Of a stretch of DNA of 64,000 bases, positions 1 through 8,763 are shown piece after piece (the first letter of the stretch is position 1; every line of letters starts with the position of its first letter). Origin of the DNA: Streptomyces spectabilis (GTDB taxonomy: Bacteria; Actinomycetota; Actinomycetes; Streptomycetales; Streptomycetaceae); contig NZ_CP023690.1 in NCBI RefSeq assembly GCF_008704795.1, positions 4,474,501 through 4,538,500 of the forward strand. Direction: 5' to 3'. Under the pieces are notes generated by a model. It searched no databases, had not been told where the DNA came from, and worked only from the letters and a program-made list of their open reading frames with translations. The position numbers and the translations under genes were made by a program.

Positions 1-88
1 GGCCCCACGCGCCCCGCCGGGCGGAGCCCTGCCGCGCGCCGGTCGCGGAGCCCGCCGCCCGCCACGGACTTTGCCCGCAGCCCCATTC

Positions 89-127
89 CTGACAGGCCGT
101 CAGTTCAGTAATCTGACTAAGCGTCAG
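89..127. promoter_or_regulatory. Two palindromic operators upstream of acyl-CoA synthetase
   Basis: CTGACAGGCCGTCAG (89-103) and CTGACTAAGCGTCAG (113-127) are two CTGAC-N5-GTCAG palindromes, 24 bp apart, 96 bp before the ATG at 223. The same motif recurs at four other sites in the first 15 kb, always upstream of CoA-catabolism genes, so this is read as a TetR-type repressor operator. The regulator itself is not visible in the window. Bases 1-88 contain nothing I can support. Confidence 0.7.
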
Positions 128-222
128 TTACGAGTCCCGGCACTGTCGCAGCCGCCCGCGGCCCCCGTCCACCGGGGCCCGGCCGGCCCAGTCGTCGCTG
201 TCACACAGGAGCGGGCGTACCG

Positions 223-2448
223 ATGCTTGGATCGACGTACGGCACCTTCACCTCCGACCCCCGCCGCGCACGCGCCGTCGCCTGCGGCAACCTCCCCGCC
301 GCCACCGTCCACGGCCGTGCCGCCACCCCCGGAGACCTGGACGTCAGCGGGCGCCCGCTGTACGCCGACGCCCCCGATCTCGACCGCTTCTTCCGGCCGG
401 AAACCGTCGCCGTCATCGGCGCGTCCGACGCCGAGGGGCGGCCCCACACCGGCATCACCCGCAAGCTCGTCGACTGGGCCGGGCGCGTCGGCGCCCGTCT
501 GTACCCGGTGCACCCCACCCGGCCCGCCGTCTTCGGCATCCCCTGCGCCCGCTCGGTCGCGGACCTGCCGGGCCCCGTCGACGTGGCGGTCGTCCTGGTG
601 CGCGACCCGCTGCCCGTCGTCGAGGAACTCGCCGAGGCCAAGGCGCGCTTCGCGGTCGTCTTCGCCTCCGGCTTCGCCGAGACCGGCGCGGCGGGCGCCG
701 CCGCGCAGGCCCGGCTCGCCGCCGCCGTGAGCCGCTCGGGCCTGCGCCTGCTCGGCCCGAACACCAACCTCAACGCCTTCGAGGAGTTCCGCGAGGACCT
801 CCAAGGCCCCGCCATCGCCCTCATCACCCAGTCCGGCCACCAGGGCCGCCCCCTGTTCACCCTCCAGGAGCTGGGCATCCGCCTCTCCCACTGGGCGCCC
901 ACCGGCAACGAGGCCGATCTGGAGACCGCCGACTTCGTCTCGTACTTCGCCGAGCAGCCGGACGTCGGCGCCATCGCCGCGTACGTGGAGGGCCTCAAGG
1001 ACGGCCGCGCCTTCCTGCTCGCCGCCGACCGGGCCGCCCGGCGCGGCGTCCCGGTCGTCGCCGTCAAGGTCGGCCGCACCGAGACCGGCGCCCGCACGGC
1101 CGCGTCCCACACCGGCAAGCTGACCGGTGCCGACACCGTCGTGGACGCGGCGATGCGGCAGTTCGGCGTGATACGCGTCGACGGGCTCGACGAACTCCAG
1201 GACACCGCGGCCCTGTTGGCCCGTGCCCGGCCGCCCCGCGCGGACGGCGTGGCCGTCTACTCGATCTCCGGCGGCACGGGCGCGCACTTCGCCGACCTCG
1301 CGACGGCTGCGGGCCTCAGTCTGCCGACGCTCGCGGAGCCGAAGCAGACCGAGCTCCACCAGTGGATCCCGCACTATCTGAACGTCTCCAACCCCATCGA
1401 CAACGGCGGCCACCCCGTCGGCGACTGGCGCGGCCGCAAGATCATCGACGCGATCCTGGCCGACCCCGCGATCGGCGTCCTGATCTGCCCCATCACGGGT
1501 CCGTTCCCGCCGATGAGCGACCGCCTCGCCGAGGACCTGGTCGCCGCGGCGGAGGAGACGGACAAGCTGATCTGCGTGGTCTGGGGCTCCCCGGTGGGCA
1601 CGGAGGAGGCCTACCGCTCCACGCTGCTCGGCTCGTCCCGCGTCGCCACCTTCCGCACCTTCGCCAACTGCGTCACGGCCGTGCGCGCGTACGTGGACCA
1701 CCACCGCTTCACCACGGCCTACCGCTCCCCCTTCGACGAGGCGCCGCGCACCGCCTCGCCCTCCTCCCGCAAGGCCGAGGCCCTGATGCGCCCCGGCCAG
1801 CTGCTCAGCGAGCACGCCGGGAAGCAGCTCCTGCGCGCGTACGGCATCCGCGTGCCGCGCGAGCAGCTCGTCACCAGCGCGGCCGGGGCCGTGCGCGCCG
1901 CCGGGCAGGTCGGCTACCCCGTCGTCATGAAGGCCTCCGGCGCGCGCATCGCCCACAAGACCGAACTCGGCCTCGTCCGGATCGGCCTGACCTCCGCGAG
2001 CCAGGTCCGCGACGCCTACCGCGACCTCACCGACATCGCCCGTTACGAGGACATCGACCTGGACGGCGTCCTGGTCTGCCAGATGGTGGAGCGCGGCGTC
2101 GAGATGGTCGTCGGCGTCAGCCAGGACCCGCTGTTCGGCCCCACCGTGACCGTGGGGCTCGGCGGGGTGCTCGTGGAGGTCCTGCACGACACCTCGGTCC
2201 GGGTGCCGCCCTTCGGCGAGGACCAGGCCCGCGCGATGCTCGACGAACTGCGCGGCCGGGCCCTCCTGGACGGCGTGCGCGGGGCACCACCGTCCGACCT
2301 GGACGCCCTCGTCGAGGTCGTCCTGCGGGTCCAGCGGATGGCCCTCGAACTGGAGGGGCAGCTGGCGGAGCTGGACATCAACCCGCTGATGGTCCTCGGC
2401 CGCGGCCAGGGGGCGGTGGCCCTGGACGCCCTCGCGCGCTGCGGGTGA
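223..2448 (+). CDS. Acetate--CoA ligase family protein (ADP-forming acyl-CoA synthetase)
   Basis: A 741-aa one-chain NDP-forming acyl-CoA synthetase: an N-terminal CoA-binding Rossmann domain (around residue 60, VAVIGASDAEG), a succinyl-CoA-ligase-like flavodoxin domain in the middle (conserved SGGTGAHFAD near residue 345) and a C-terminal ATP-grasp domain (about 520-735, with GYPVVMKASG and ELDINPLMV). Family members make acyl-CoA from a free acid, CoA and ATP via a phosphohistidine. The ATG at 223 follows CAGGAG at suitable spacing. Two CTGAC-N5-GTCAG operators lie upstream, linking it to the other acyl-CoA genes of the island. It converges on the GlxA-type regulator with 13 bp between the stops. 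The natural acid cannot be read from the sequence. Confidence 0.9.
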   Translation: MLGSTYGTFTSDPRRARAVACGNLPAATVHGRAATPGDLDVSGRPLYADAPDLDRFFRPETVAVIGASDAEGRPHTGITRKLVDWAGRVGARLYPVHPTRPAVFGIPCARSVADLPGPVDVAVVLVRDPLPVVEELAEAKARFAVVFASGFAETGAAGAAAQARLAAAVSRSGLRLLGPNTNLNAFEEFREDLQGPAIALITQSGHQGRPLFTLQELGIRLSHWAPTGNEADLETADFVSYFAEQPDVGAIAAYVEGLKDGRAFLLAADRAARRGVPVVAVKVGRTETGARTAASHTGKLTGADTVVDAAMRQFGVIRVDGLDELQDTAALLARARPPRADGVAVYSISGGTGAHFADLATAAGLSLPTLAEPKQTELHQWIPHYLNVSNPIDNGGHPVGDWRGRKIIDAILADPAIGVLICPITGPFPPMSDRLAEDLVAAAEETDKLICVVWGSPVGTEEAYRSTLLGSSRVATFRTFANCVTAVRAYVDHHRFTTAYRSPFDEAPRTASPSSRKAEALMRPGQLLSEHAGKQLLRAYGIRVPREQLVTSAAGAVRAAGQVGYPVVMKASGARIAHKTELGLVRIGLTSASQVRDAYRDLTDIARYEDIDLDGVLVCQMVERGVEMVVGVSQDPLFGPTVTVGLGGVLVEVLHDTSVRVPPFGEDQARAMLDELRGRALLDGVRGAPPSDLDALVEVVLRVQRMALELEGQLAELDINPLMVLGRGQGAVALDALARCG

Positions 2449-2461
2449 GCGGGCGCCGGGG

Positions 2462-3484
2462 TCAGCCCTCGTCCGCGTTCCGGAACGTGCGGCGGTAGGC
2501 CGTCGGCGTCACGCCCAGGACCGACTGGAGGTGCTGGCGCATCGACTGGGCCGTGCCGAAGCCGGACTCGCGGGCGACCCGGTCGACGGACAGGCTCGTG
2601 GACTCCAGGAGGTGGCGGGCCCGCTCCACCCGCTGCCGGGTGAGCCACTGGCCGGGGCTGACGCCGACCTCCTCGCGGAAGCGGCGGGTGAAGGTGCGCA
2701 CCGACATCGCCTCCTGCTCGGCCAGGTCGCGCAGCTGGAGCGGCTCGTGGAGGCGGCCGAGCGCCCAGGCCCGCGCGGTGGTCGTCGTCGCCAGCTGCGG
2801 CTCGGGCACCGGGCGCTGGACGTACTGCGCCTGACCGCCGTCGCGGTGCGGCGGTACGACCGTGGAGCGGGCCACCTCGTTGGCGACGGCGGCGCCGTGG
2901 TCGCGGCGCACCACGTGCAGACACAGATCGAGCCCCGCGGCGACCCCGGCGGAGGTGAGCACGTCGCCGTCGTCGATGAACAGCACGTCCGCGTCGACCT
3001 CGATGCGCGGGTGGAGCCGCTGGAAGTGCTCCGCGTGCGCCCAGTGCGTGGTCGCCGGGCGGCCGTCCAGGAGGCCCGCGGCCGCCAGGACGTAGCCGCC
3101 CGTGCAGATCGACACCATGCGGGTGCCGGGACGTACGTGCGCGAGGGCGGCGGCCAGCTCGTCGGTGAGGCGGCCCTCCTCGTACACGGGCCCCAGCTCG
3201 TGCGAGGCGGGCACCACGACCGTGTCGGCCGTGGCGAGCGCCTCGGGCCCGTGCTCCACCACGACGTCGAAGTCGGCGTCGGTGCGGACCGGCCCCGGCG
3301 GCCGCACGGAACAGGTCACGACCTCGTACAGGCGCCGTCCGTCGGCGCTCCGCGCGCGGCCGAAGATGCGCTGGGGAATGCCCAGCTCGAAGGGGATGAC
3401 ACCGTCCATGACGAGAACGGCGACGCGGTGCGGGACCGGTGCCCGCCGCCCCCGCCCGCCCCTGCGCGCCCGCTGCCCGTCCAT
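2462..3484 (-). CDS. GlxA-family transcriptional regulator (DJ-1/PfpI + AraC)
   Basis: A 340-aa regulator with an N-terminal DJ-1/PfpI-like amidotransferase fold (about 18-190; nucleophile-elbow cysteine in SICTGGY) and a C-terminal AraC/XylS double helix-turn-helix (about 235-335; GVSPGQWLTRQRVERARHLLE, then SGFGTAQSMRQHL and GVTPTAYRR). Such proteins are usually activators whose DJ-1 half senses an unknown ligand. The ATG at 3484 is chosen because the basic N-terminal run leads directly into the first beta strand. It is divergent from the MFS transporter with only 71 bp between starts, so it may control that carrier. It has no CTGAC-type operator and looks separate from that regulon. Confidence 0.9.
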   Translation of the reverse strand: MDGQRARRGGRGRRAPVPHRVAVLVMDGVIPFELGIPQRIFGRARSADGRRLYEVVTCSVRPPGPVRTDADFDVVVEHGPEALATADTVVVPASHELGPVYEEGRLTDELAAALAHVRPGTRMVSICTGGYVLAAAGLLDGRPATTHWAHAEHFQRLHPRIEVDADVLFIDDGDVLTSAGVAAGLDLCLHVVRRDHGAAVANEVARSTVVPPHRDGGQAQYVQRPVPEPQLATTTTARAWALGRLHEPLQLRDLAEQEAMSVRTFTRRFREEVGVSPGQWLTRQRVERARHLLESTSLSVDRVARESGFGTAQSMRQHLQSVLGVTPTAYRRTFRNADEG

Positions 3485-3555
3485 GGCCCGATCCTAGCGA
3501 ACGCTGTCCCCCCGGCCACTCGATCGCGCCGGGGCCCGGCCCGATCCTGGCTGAC

Positions 3556-4872
3556 GTGACCCAGACAACCGAGAGCTCCGCACGGCCGGACGGCACCGAG
3601 TCCCCGCGCGGCCGGGGGCGGCGCGCGCCGCGCGTCCACCGCGCCTGGCTCGTCGCGGCCGTCACCTTCGTGACGATCATCGGCGGCGCCGCCTTCAACT
3701 CCCTGCCCGGCCTGCTCATCGACCCCCTGCACGAGGAGTTCGACTGGTCCCGGGGCGAGATCGGCCTCGCGGTCTCCATCGACATGGCGCTCTACGGGCT
3801 CACCGCGCCGTTCGCCGCCGCGCTCATGGACCGCTTCGGCATCCGCAAGGTCGTCGTGAGCGCCCTCGGCCTGGTCGCGGCGGGCGCGCTGCTCAGCGTG
3901 TGGATGACCGCGAGCTGGCAGCTGATGCTCTACTGGGGCCTCCTGGTCGGCCTGGGCACCGGGTCCATGGCGCTCGCCTTCTCCGCCACCGTCACCAACC
4001 GCTGGTTCGTCGAGCGGCGCGGCCTGGTCACCGGCATCCTGACGGCGGCGGGCGCCTCCGGGCAGCTGGTGTTCCTGCCGCTGTGCGCGTGGATCGTGGA
4101 CGAGCACGGGTGGCGGCCCGCGTCCGTGACGGTCGCGCTCGCCGCGCTCGCCGTGGTGCCGTTCGTGTGGCTGCTCCTGCGCGACCACCCCGCCGACGTC
4201 GGACTCGCCCCGTACGGCGGCGCGTTCACACCCAAGCCGGAGCCGACGCGGGGCGCCGCCGCGCGGACCCTGCGGGTGCTGTTCGACGCGGCGCGGACCG
4301 GCCCGTTCTGGCTGCTCGCGGGGACCTTCGCCATCTGCGGGGCGTCCACCAACGGCCTGGTGCGCACGCACTTCGTGCCGTCCGCGCACGACCACGGCAT
4401 GCCCGTCACCGCGGCGGCTTCGCTGCTCGCTGTGATCGGCGTCTTCGACGTCGTGGGCACGATCGCCTCCGGCTGGCTCACGGACCGCTTCGAGGCGCGG
4501 CGGCTGCTCGCCGTCTACTACGCGCTGCGCGGCGTCTCGCTGGTGTTCCTGCCGATCCTCCTCGCGCCCAGCGTGCACGTCCCGATGCTGTTCTTCATCG
4601 TCTTCTACGGGCTCGACTGGGTGGCCACCGTGCCGCCCACGCTCGCCCTGTGCCGGGAGCACTACGGGGCCGACAGCGCGATCGTCTTCGGCTGGGTGCT
4701 CGCCTCGCACCAGGTCGGCGCGGCGCTCGTCGCCTTCCTCGGCGGCGTGGCCCGGGACGTCTTCGGGTCGTACGACGTGGTCTGGTACGCGTCCGGCGGC
4801 CTGTGCGCGGCCGCGGCCCTGATGTCCCTCGTGATCCGGCGCACCGGCCGGGACGCGGAACTCCCGGCGTGA
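3556..4872 (+). CDS. MFS transporter
   Basis: About 438 aa with a cytoplasmic basic N-terminus and twelve probable membrane helices. The first begins near WLVAAVTFVTIIGGAAFN, and the loop after helix 2 carries a major-facilitator signature (MDRFGIRKVVV). The GTG at 3556 gives the polar lead typical of the family; upstream codons in the same frame run back into the divergent regulator and are rejected. The protein resembles monocarboxylate/oxalate-type MFS carriers, and its position in an acyl-CoA island suggests an organic-acid substrate, but this is inference. Its 3' end converges on the flavin reductase gene with 13 bp between. Regulation by the adjacent GlxA-type protein is plausible. Confidence 0.88.
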   Translation: MTQTTESSARPDGTESPRGRGRRAPRVHRAWLVAAVTFVTIIGGAAFNSLPGLLIDPLHEEFDWSRGEIGLAVSIDMALYGLTAPFAAALMDRFGIRKVVVSALGLVAAGALLSVWMTASWQLMLYWGLLVGLGTGSMALAFSATVTNRWFVERRGLVTGILTAAGASGQLVFLPLCAWIVDEHGWRPASVTVALAALAVVPFVWLLLRDHPADVGLAPYGGAFTPKPEPTRGAAARTLRVLFDAARTGPFWLLAGTFAICGASTNGLVRTHFVPSAHDHGMPVTAAASLLAVIGVFDVVGTIASGWLTDRFEARRLLAVYYALRGVSLVFLPILLAPSVHVPMLFFIVFYGLDWVATVPPTLALCREHYGADSAIVFGWVLASHQVGAALVAFLGGVARDVFGSYDVVWYASGGLCAAAALMSLVIRRTGRDAELPA

Positions 4873-4885
4873 GCCCGGGCGGGCC

Positions 4886-5485
4886 TCAGGACAGGCGGCC
4901 GCGGTGGAACAGGAGCGGGGCCGCCTCCCGGTCCGTGGCGTCCAGGGCCTCCACCCGGCCGACCACGATGAGGTGGTCGCCGCCGGTGTGCACCGCGTGC
5001 ACGGTGCAGTCGATCCACGCGGGCGCGCCCGCGAGGCGCGGGGAGCCCGTGACGGGCGCGGCGTCGTAGGAGACCCCCGCGAACTTGTCGGCCCCGCTGA
5101 CCGCGAACGCCCGGCACAGCTCCGCCTGATCCGCACCGAGCACGTTCACGCAGAAGACGCCCGCGCGGGCGATGCGCGGCCACGTCGTGGACGTACGGGC
5201 CACCATGAAGCAGACCAGGGGCGGATCGAGGGAGAGCGAGGAGAACGACTGACAGGCGAACCCCGCGGGGCCGCGGCGGCCTTCGGCCGGGGCCGTCACC
5301 ACGGTGACGCCGGTGGCGAAGGTGCCCAGGACACGGCGGAACTCCGCCGCGTCGAGCGGCGCGCGCTCACCCTCACGGACGGCCCGCAGCCGGGGCCGCG
5401 GCACGGCATCGACCGCCACCGCCGTAGGGGCCCCCACCGACCTGAGGTAGCGCACGACCGTGGCCGCCATTCCCGCGTGTCCCAT
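4886..5485 (-). CDS. Flavin reductase family protein
   Basis: About 199 aa with the flavin-reductase split-barrel fold: FRRVLGTFATGVTVVTA, then SFSSLSLDPPLVCFMVARTS and GVFCVNVL, the pattern of the reductase component of two-component flavin monooxygenases (HsaB/HpaC type), which supplies reduced FMN/FAD. The start is uncertain. ATG 5485 has GGGGGA four bases upstream and is preferred; ATG 5497 is in frame but has no Shine-Dalgarno sequence; ATG 5470 is also possible. A CTGAC-N5-ATCAG operator at 5503-5517 lies directly upstream, placing it in the island's regulon. No partner oxygenase is visible in the window. Confidence 0.85.
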   Translation of the reverse strand: MGHAGMAATVVRYLRSVGAPTAVAVDAVPRPRLRAVREGERAPLDAAEFRRVLGTFATGVTVVTAPAEGRRGPAGFACQSFSSLSLDPPLVCFMVARTSTTWPRIARAGVFCVNVLGADQAELCRAFAVSGADKFAGVSYDAAPVTGSPRLAGAPAWIDCTVHAVHTGGDHLIVVGRVEALDATDREAAPLLFHRGRLS

Positions 5486-5502
5486 CACGTCCCCCATTGA
5501 AG

Positions 5503-5517
5503 CTGACGGCCCATCAG
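5503..5517. promoter_or_regulatory. CTGAC-type operator upstream of flavin reductase
   Basis: CTGACGGCCCATCAG differs from the perfect palindrome by one base in the right arm. It lies 18 bp upstream of the preferred flavin reductase start, so a bound repressor would cover the transcription start. Confidence 0.6.
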
Positions 5518-5534
5518 ATTGGAAGAGGCGGTCC

Positions 5535-5600
5535 CTGGGGGAGCGCCCCCAAAGGGGCGCGGGGAACTGCGCGACCAGCCACGACGAACCCGCAGACGCA
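5535..5600. repeat. Dispersed Streptomyces intergenic repeat with hairpin
   Basis: A GGGGGAGCGCCCCC hairpin is followed by the GGGGCGCGGGGAACTGCGCGA core, which I recognise as a sequence present in many Streptomyces intergenic regions. It lies between the enoyl-CoA hydratase stop and the flavin reductase promoter on the same strand. It may end the upstream operon transcript; function is not known. Confidence 0.5.
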
Positions 5601-5615
5601 CACCCAGCAAAGCGC

Positions 5616-6407
5616 TCAACGCCCCTCAAAGGTGGGGGAACGGCGCTCCAAAAAGCTGGCAACGCCCTCCCGCGCGTCACGGGTACCCATATTGATCTCC
5701 TGGGCGGCAGCCTCCGCGGCCAGCGCGGCGGCACGCCCGGACTCCAAGGACGCGTTGACGAGCTGCTTGGTGAGAGCGAGAGCCCGGGTGGGCCCGGAGG
5801 CAAGGCGCTCCGCCCAGGCGCGGGCGGTCTTCTCCAGGTCGGCGTCCGCCACGACGCGGTTGACGAGGCCGAGCCGCTCCGCGTCGGCGGCGGCGAGCGC
5901 GTCGCCGAAGAACATCAGCTCCTTCGCGCGCTGGGGCCCGACGAGCCGCGGCAGCAGATACGCCCCGCCGCCGTCCGGGACCAGGCCCCTGCGGACGAAC
6001 ACCTCGATGAACGCGGCCGATTCGGCGGCCAGGACCAGATCGCAGGCGAGCGCCAGATGGGCACCGAGCCCCGCGGCGGTGCCGTTCACGGCGGCGATGA
6101 CGGGCTTCTCGCAGTCGAGGACCCCGGTGATCAGCCGCTGCGCCCCCTCGCGCAGCGTGCGGGCGATGTCCCCCGCGACGCGCTCGCCCCCGCCGGAGGC
6201 GCCGCGCAGATCGGCTCCCGCGCAGAAGGCGCCACCGCTACCGGTGATCACGACGGCCCGCGTGGCCGGGTCGCGGGAGGCCTCGTCGAGCAGCCCGACG
6301 AGACGGTCCCGGTCGCCCGGCGCGAGCGCGTTGCGCACATCGGGCCGGTCGAGGGTGATCCAGGTGACGTGGTGGCTGGTGGAGTGGTGGATGCGGGGGT
6401 CGGCCAT
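5616..6407 (-). CDS. Enoyl-CoA hydratase/isomerase family protein
   Basis: A 263-aa crotonase-fold enzyme. The oxyanion-hole segments are GAFCAGADLRG near residue 65 and AAVNGTAAGLGAHLALACD near residue 105. The catalytic loop reads VRRGLVPDGGGAYLLPRLVG, which is PaaG-like: an Asp in PDGGG rather than the two glutamates of classical hydratases, so isomerase activity on a CoA thioester is as likely as hydration. The ATG at 6407 is chosen over one at 6470 because the family starts a few residues before the first strand (VTWITLDRPDVRNAL). It is the last gene of the SDR-ACAD-ADH-ECH operon running down from 9732. Confidence 0.9.
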   Translation of the reverse strand: MADPRIHHSTSHHVTWITLDRPDVRNALAPGDRDRLVGLLDEASRDPATRAVVITGSGGAFCAGADLRGASGGGERVAGDIARTLREGAQRLITGVLDCEKPVIAAVNGTAAGLGAHLALACDLVLAAESAAFIEVFVRRGLVPDGGGAYLLPRLVGPQRAKELMFFGDALAAADAERLGLVNRVVADADLEKTARAWAERLASGPTRALALTKQLVNASLESGRAAALAAEAAAQEINMGTRDAREGVASFLERRSPTFEGR

Positions 6408-6489
6408 GGAGGGGGTCCGCTCTCTGTGAGGGATGGTCGGGCGCGCCGGCTGGGAGGGGGCGGTCCACACCGCCCGGTGAGCGGACGTC

Positions 6490-7539
6490 TCAGAACACCA
6501 TCACCGCCCGTGCCACCCGGCCCGCCTCGGCGTCCGCACGGGCCCGGGCGAAGTCCTCCACCCCGTACGTCCGCGTCACCAGTTCGTCGAGCAGCAGGCG
6601 CCCCGCCAGATACAGCTCCGCGTACAGCGCGAAGTCCCGCTGCGGCCGGGACGACCCGTACCGGCAGCCGAGGATCGACTTGTCCAGGAACAGCGACGAG
6701 ACGACGAACGACGCCTCGGCGGCGGCCGGCGGCATCCCGAGGAGCACCGCCTGCCCGTGCCGGTCCAGGAGGTCGACGGCCTGCCGGGCGAGCTCCACCC
6801 GGCCCACGCACTCGAAGACGTGGTCCGCGCCGGTCGGCAGGGCCTGGGCCACGCCCTCGGCCGACGGCAGGAAGTGCGTGGCGCCGAACTGCCGTGCCAC
6901 CGCCTCCTTGTCCGGGTTCGCGTCGACGGCCACGATCGGCCGCGCCCCCGCGATCCGCGCGCCCTGGAGCACGTTGAGCCCGACGCCCCCGGTGCCGATG
7001 ACGACGACGGAGTCCCCGTACGCGACCTCGGCCCGGTTGAGGACCGCTCCGACGCCGGTGACCACCGCGCACCCGATGAGGGCGGCGGACGCCAGCGGGA
7101 TCTCCTTGGGTATCCGCACGGCCTGCACGGCCTTGACCAGGGTCCGCTCGGCGAAGGAGGAGTTCGCCGCGAACTGGTACAGCGGCGTGCCGCCCCGCGC
7201 GAACGGCCGGTCGGGCATCCCGATCGCCTTGCGGCACATGGTGGGCCGCCCCCGGTGGCACTCGGCGCACGCCCCGCAGTTCGCGATCGTGGACAGGGCC
7301 ACGTGGTCACCGGGCACGACGTGCGTGACGCCGGGCCCCACGGCCTCCACGACGCCCGCGCCCTCGTGCCCGAGCACCACGGGGACCGGGAACGGGATCG
7401 TCCCGTCGAGCACCGACAGATCGCTGTGGCAGAGCCCGGCCGCCGCGACGGCCACCAGGACCTCGCCGGGCCCAGGCTCCCGCACCTCCAGGTCGTCGAC
7501 GACCTCCACGCTCCGCCCGTCGAACACCACGCCCCTCAT
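6490..7539 (-). CDS. Zn-dependent alcohol dehydrogenase (MDR family)
   Basis: A 349-aa medium-chain dehydrogenase. The catalytic zinc site starts at CHSDLSV (near 37) with GHEGAGVVEAVG following; structural-zinc cysteines are in CGACAECHRGRPTMC (about 88-102); the NAD-binding site is GTGGVGLNVLQGARIAGA (near 180). Length and motifs fit class-III-like alcohol dehydrogenases that oxidise hydroxyacyl or primary alcohol intermediates. The start at 7539 lies 10 bp after the acyl-CoA dehydrogenase stop, so it is co-transcribed in the operon starting at 9732. A probable step is oxidation of a hydroxylated side chain to the aldehyde, but substrate assignment is inference. Confidence 0.9.
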   Translation of the reverse strand: MRGVVFDGRSVEVVDDLEVREPGPGEVLVAVAAAGLCHSDLSVLDGTIPFPVPVVLGHEGAGVVEAVGPGVTHVVPGDHVALSTIANCGACAECHRGRPTMCRKAIGMPDRPFARGGTPLYQFAANSSFAERTLVKAVQAVRIPKEIPLASAALIGCAVVTGVGAVLNRAEVAYGDSVVVIGTGGVGLNVLQGARIAGARPIVAVDANPDKEAVARQFGATHFLPSAEGVAQALPTGADHVFECVGRVELARQAVDLLDRHGQAVLLGMPPAAAEASFVVSSLFLDKSILGCRYGSSRPQRDFALYAELYLAGRLLLDELVTRTYGVEDFARARADAEAGRVARAVMVF

Positions 7540-7549
7540 CGCACACCCC

Positions 7550-8755
7550 TCACCGAGGCCCCTCGGCCTCTCTCGGCAGGCCGAGCACCCGCTCGGCGAT
7601 GATGTTCCGCTGGATCTCGTCGGAGCCGCCGTAGATCGTGTCGGCGCGCGAGAAGAGGAAGAGCCGCTGGGCCGCGTCGAGTTCGTAGGGAGCGTCCGCG
7701 GACCAGTCGCCGGGGCCCGCCGCGGCGAGCGCCCCGCGCACCCGCACCGCCAGCTCCCCGAGCCGCTGGTGCCAGCCGCCCCACAGGAGCTTCGCGACGC
7801 TGGGCGCGCCCGGGTCCCCGCCGCCCAGGGTCCGCAGGGCGTTCCACCGCATGACCCGCAACTCACCCCACAGAGCGATGAGTTGGTCCCGCACGACCGG
7901 GTCGCCCGTGGCCCCGCCGCGCACGGCGTCGCGTACGACAGCCGCCAGTTCCGCCGCGAAGCCGATCTGCTGGGCGAGCGTGGACACCCCGCGCTCGAAG
8001 CCGAGCAGCCCCATCGCGACGCGCCACCCCGCGCCCTCGCCGCCGACGACGTGCCCCACGCGCGCGCGTGCCCCGTCGAAGAAGACCTCGTTGAACTCGG
8101 CCGTCCCGGTCAGCTGCCGGATCGGCCGCACCTCGATCCGCCCCGGCTGGTCCATCGGCACGAGCAGGAACGAGAGACCCTCGTGCCGCCGCGCCCCCGC
8201 GCCCCCGGTGCGCGCGAGCACGAAGCACCAGTCGGCCTCGTGCGCGAGCGAGGTCCAGATCTTCTGACCGCTGATCCGGTACGCGTCCCCGTCGCGCTCG
8301 GCGACCGTGCGGACGCCCGCGAGGTCGGAGCCCGCGCCCGGCTCGCTGTACCCCTGGCACCACAGGGTCTCCCCGCGCGCGATGGACGGCAGGAACTCGT
8401 CGCGCTGCTCCTGGTTCCCGTACGCGAGGAGGGTCGGCGCGAGCAGCTTCTCGCCGATGTGGCCACAGCGTCCCGGCGCCCGCACGCGCGCGTACTCCTC
8501 GGCCCACACGACCTGCTGCGTGAGCGAGGCCGTACGGTTGCCGTACGCGCCCGGCGCCGTGTCCCAGCCGATGCCGATCCAGCCGCCGCGCCCCAACTCC
8601 CTTTCCCAGTCCCTGCGCAGGGCCGGGTCCTGGTGCTCGGCCCCGGGCCCGCCGTGCCCCGCGGCCGCCGCGAAGCCGCCGGTCAGATGGCGGTCGAGCC
8701 ACTCCCGCGCCTCGGTGCGGAAGGCCTCGTCCGCGGGCCCGAATGCGAAGTCCAC
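7550..8755 (-). CDS. Acyl-CoA dehydrogenase family protein
   Basis: A 401-aa full-length flavoprotein acyl-CoA dehydrogenase. It has the N-terminal helical domain, WCQGYSEPGAGSDLAG (FAD/substrate loop, about 125-140), the middle beta-domain motif GQKIWTSLAHEADWCFVLART and a C-terminal helical domain ending IYGGSDEIQRNIIAERVLGLP. It introduces alpha,beta unsaturation into an acyl-CoA and passes electrons to ETF. GTG 8755 is used because it follows the SDR stop by 8 bp and yields the normal N-terminus. It resembles the FadE group used on bulky acyl-CoAs in actinobacteria, and is second in the operon after the SDR. Confidence 0.92.
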   Translation of the reverse strand: MDFAFGPADEAFRTEAREWLDRHLTGGFAAAAGHGGPGAEHQDPALRRDWERELGRGGWIGIGWDTAPGAYGNRTASLTQQVVWAEEYARVRAPGRCGHIGEKLLAPTLLAYGNQEQRDEFLPSIARGETLWCQGYSEPGAGSDLAGVRTVAERDGDAYRISGQKIWTSLAHEADWCFVLARTGGAGARRHEGLSFLLVPMDQPGRIEVRPIRQLTGTAEFNEVFFDGARARVGHVVGGEGAGWRVAMGLLGFERGVSTLAQQIGFAAELAAVVRDAVRGGATGDPVVRDQLIALWGELRVMRWNALRTLGGGDPGAPSVAKLLWGGWHQRLGELAVRVRGALAAAGPGDWSADAPYELDAAQRLFLFSRADTIYGGSDEIQRNIIAERVLGLPREAEGPR

Positions 8756-8763
8756 GGCCGGGC

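Noticed and set aside
1..80. Start of a divergent minus-strand gene at the left edge
   Set aside because: A minus-strand frame is open to the edge, but it has no clear ribosome-binding site or recognisable residues; too little sequence to call.
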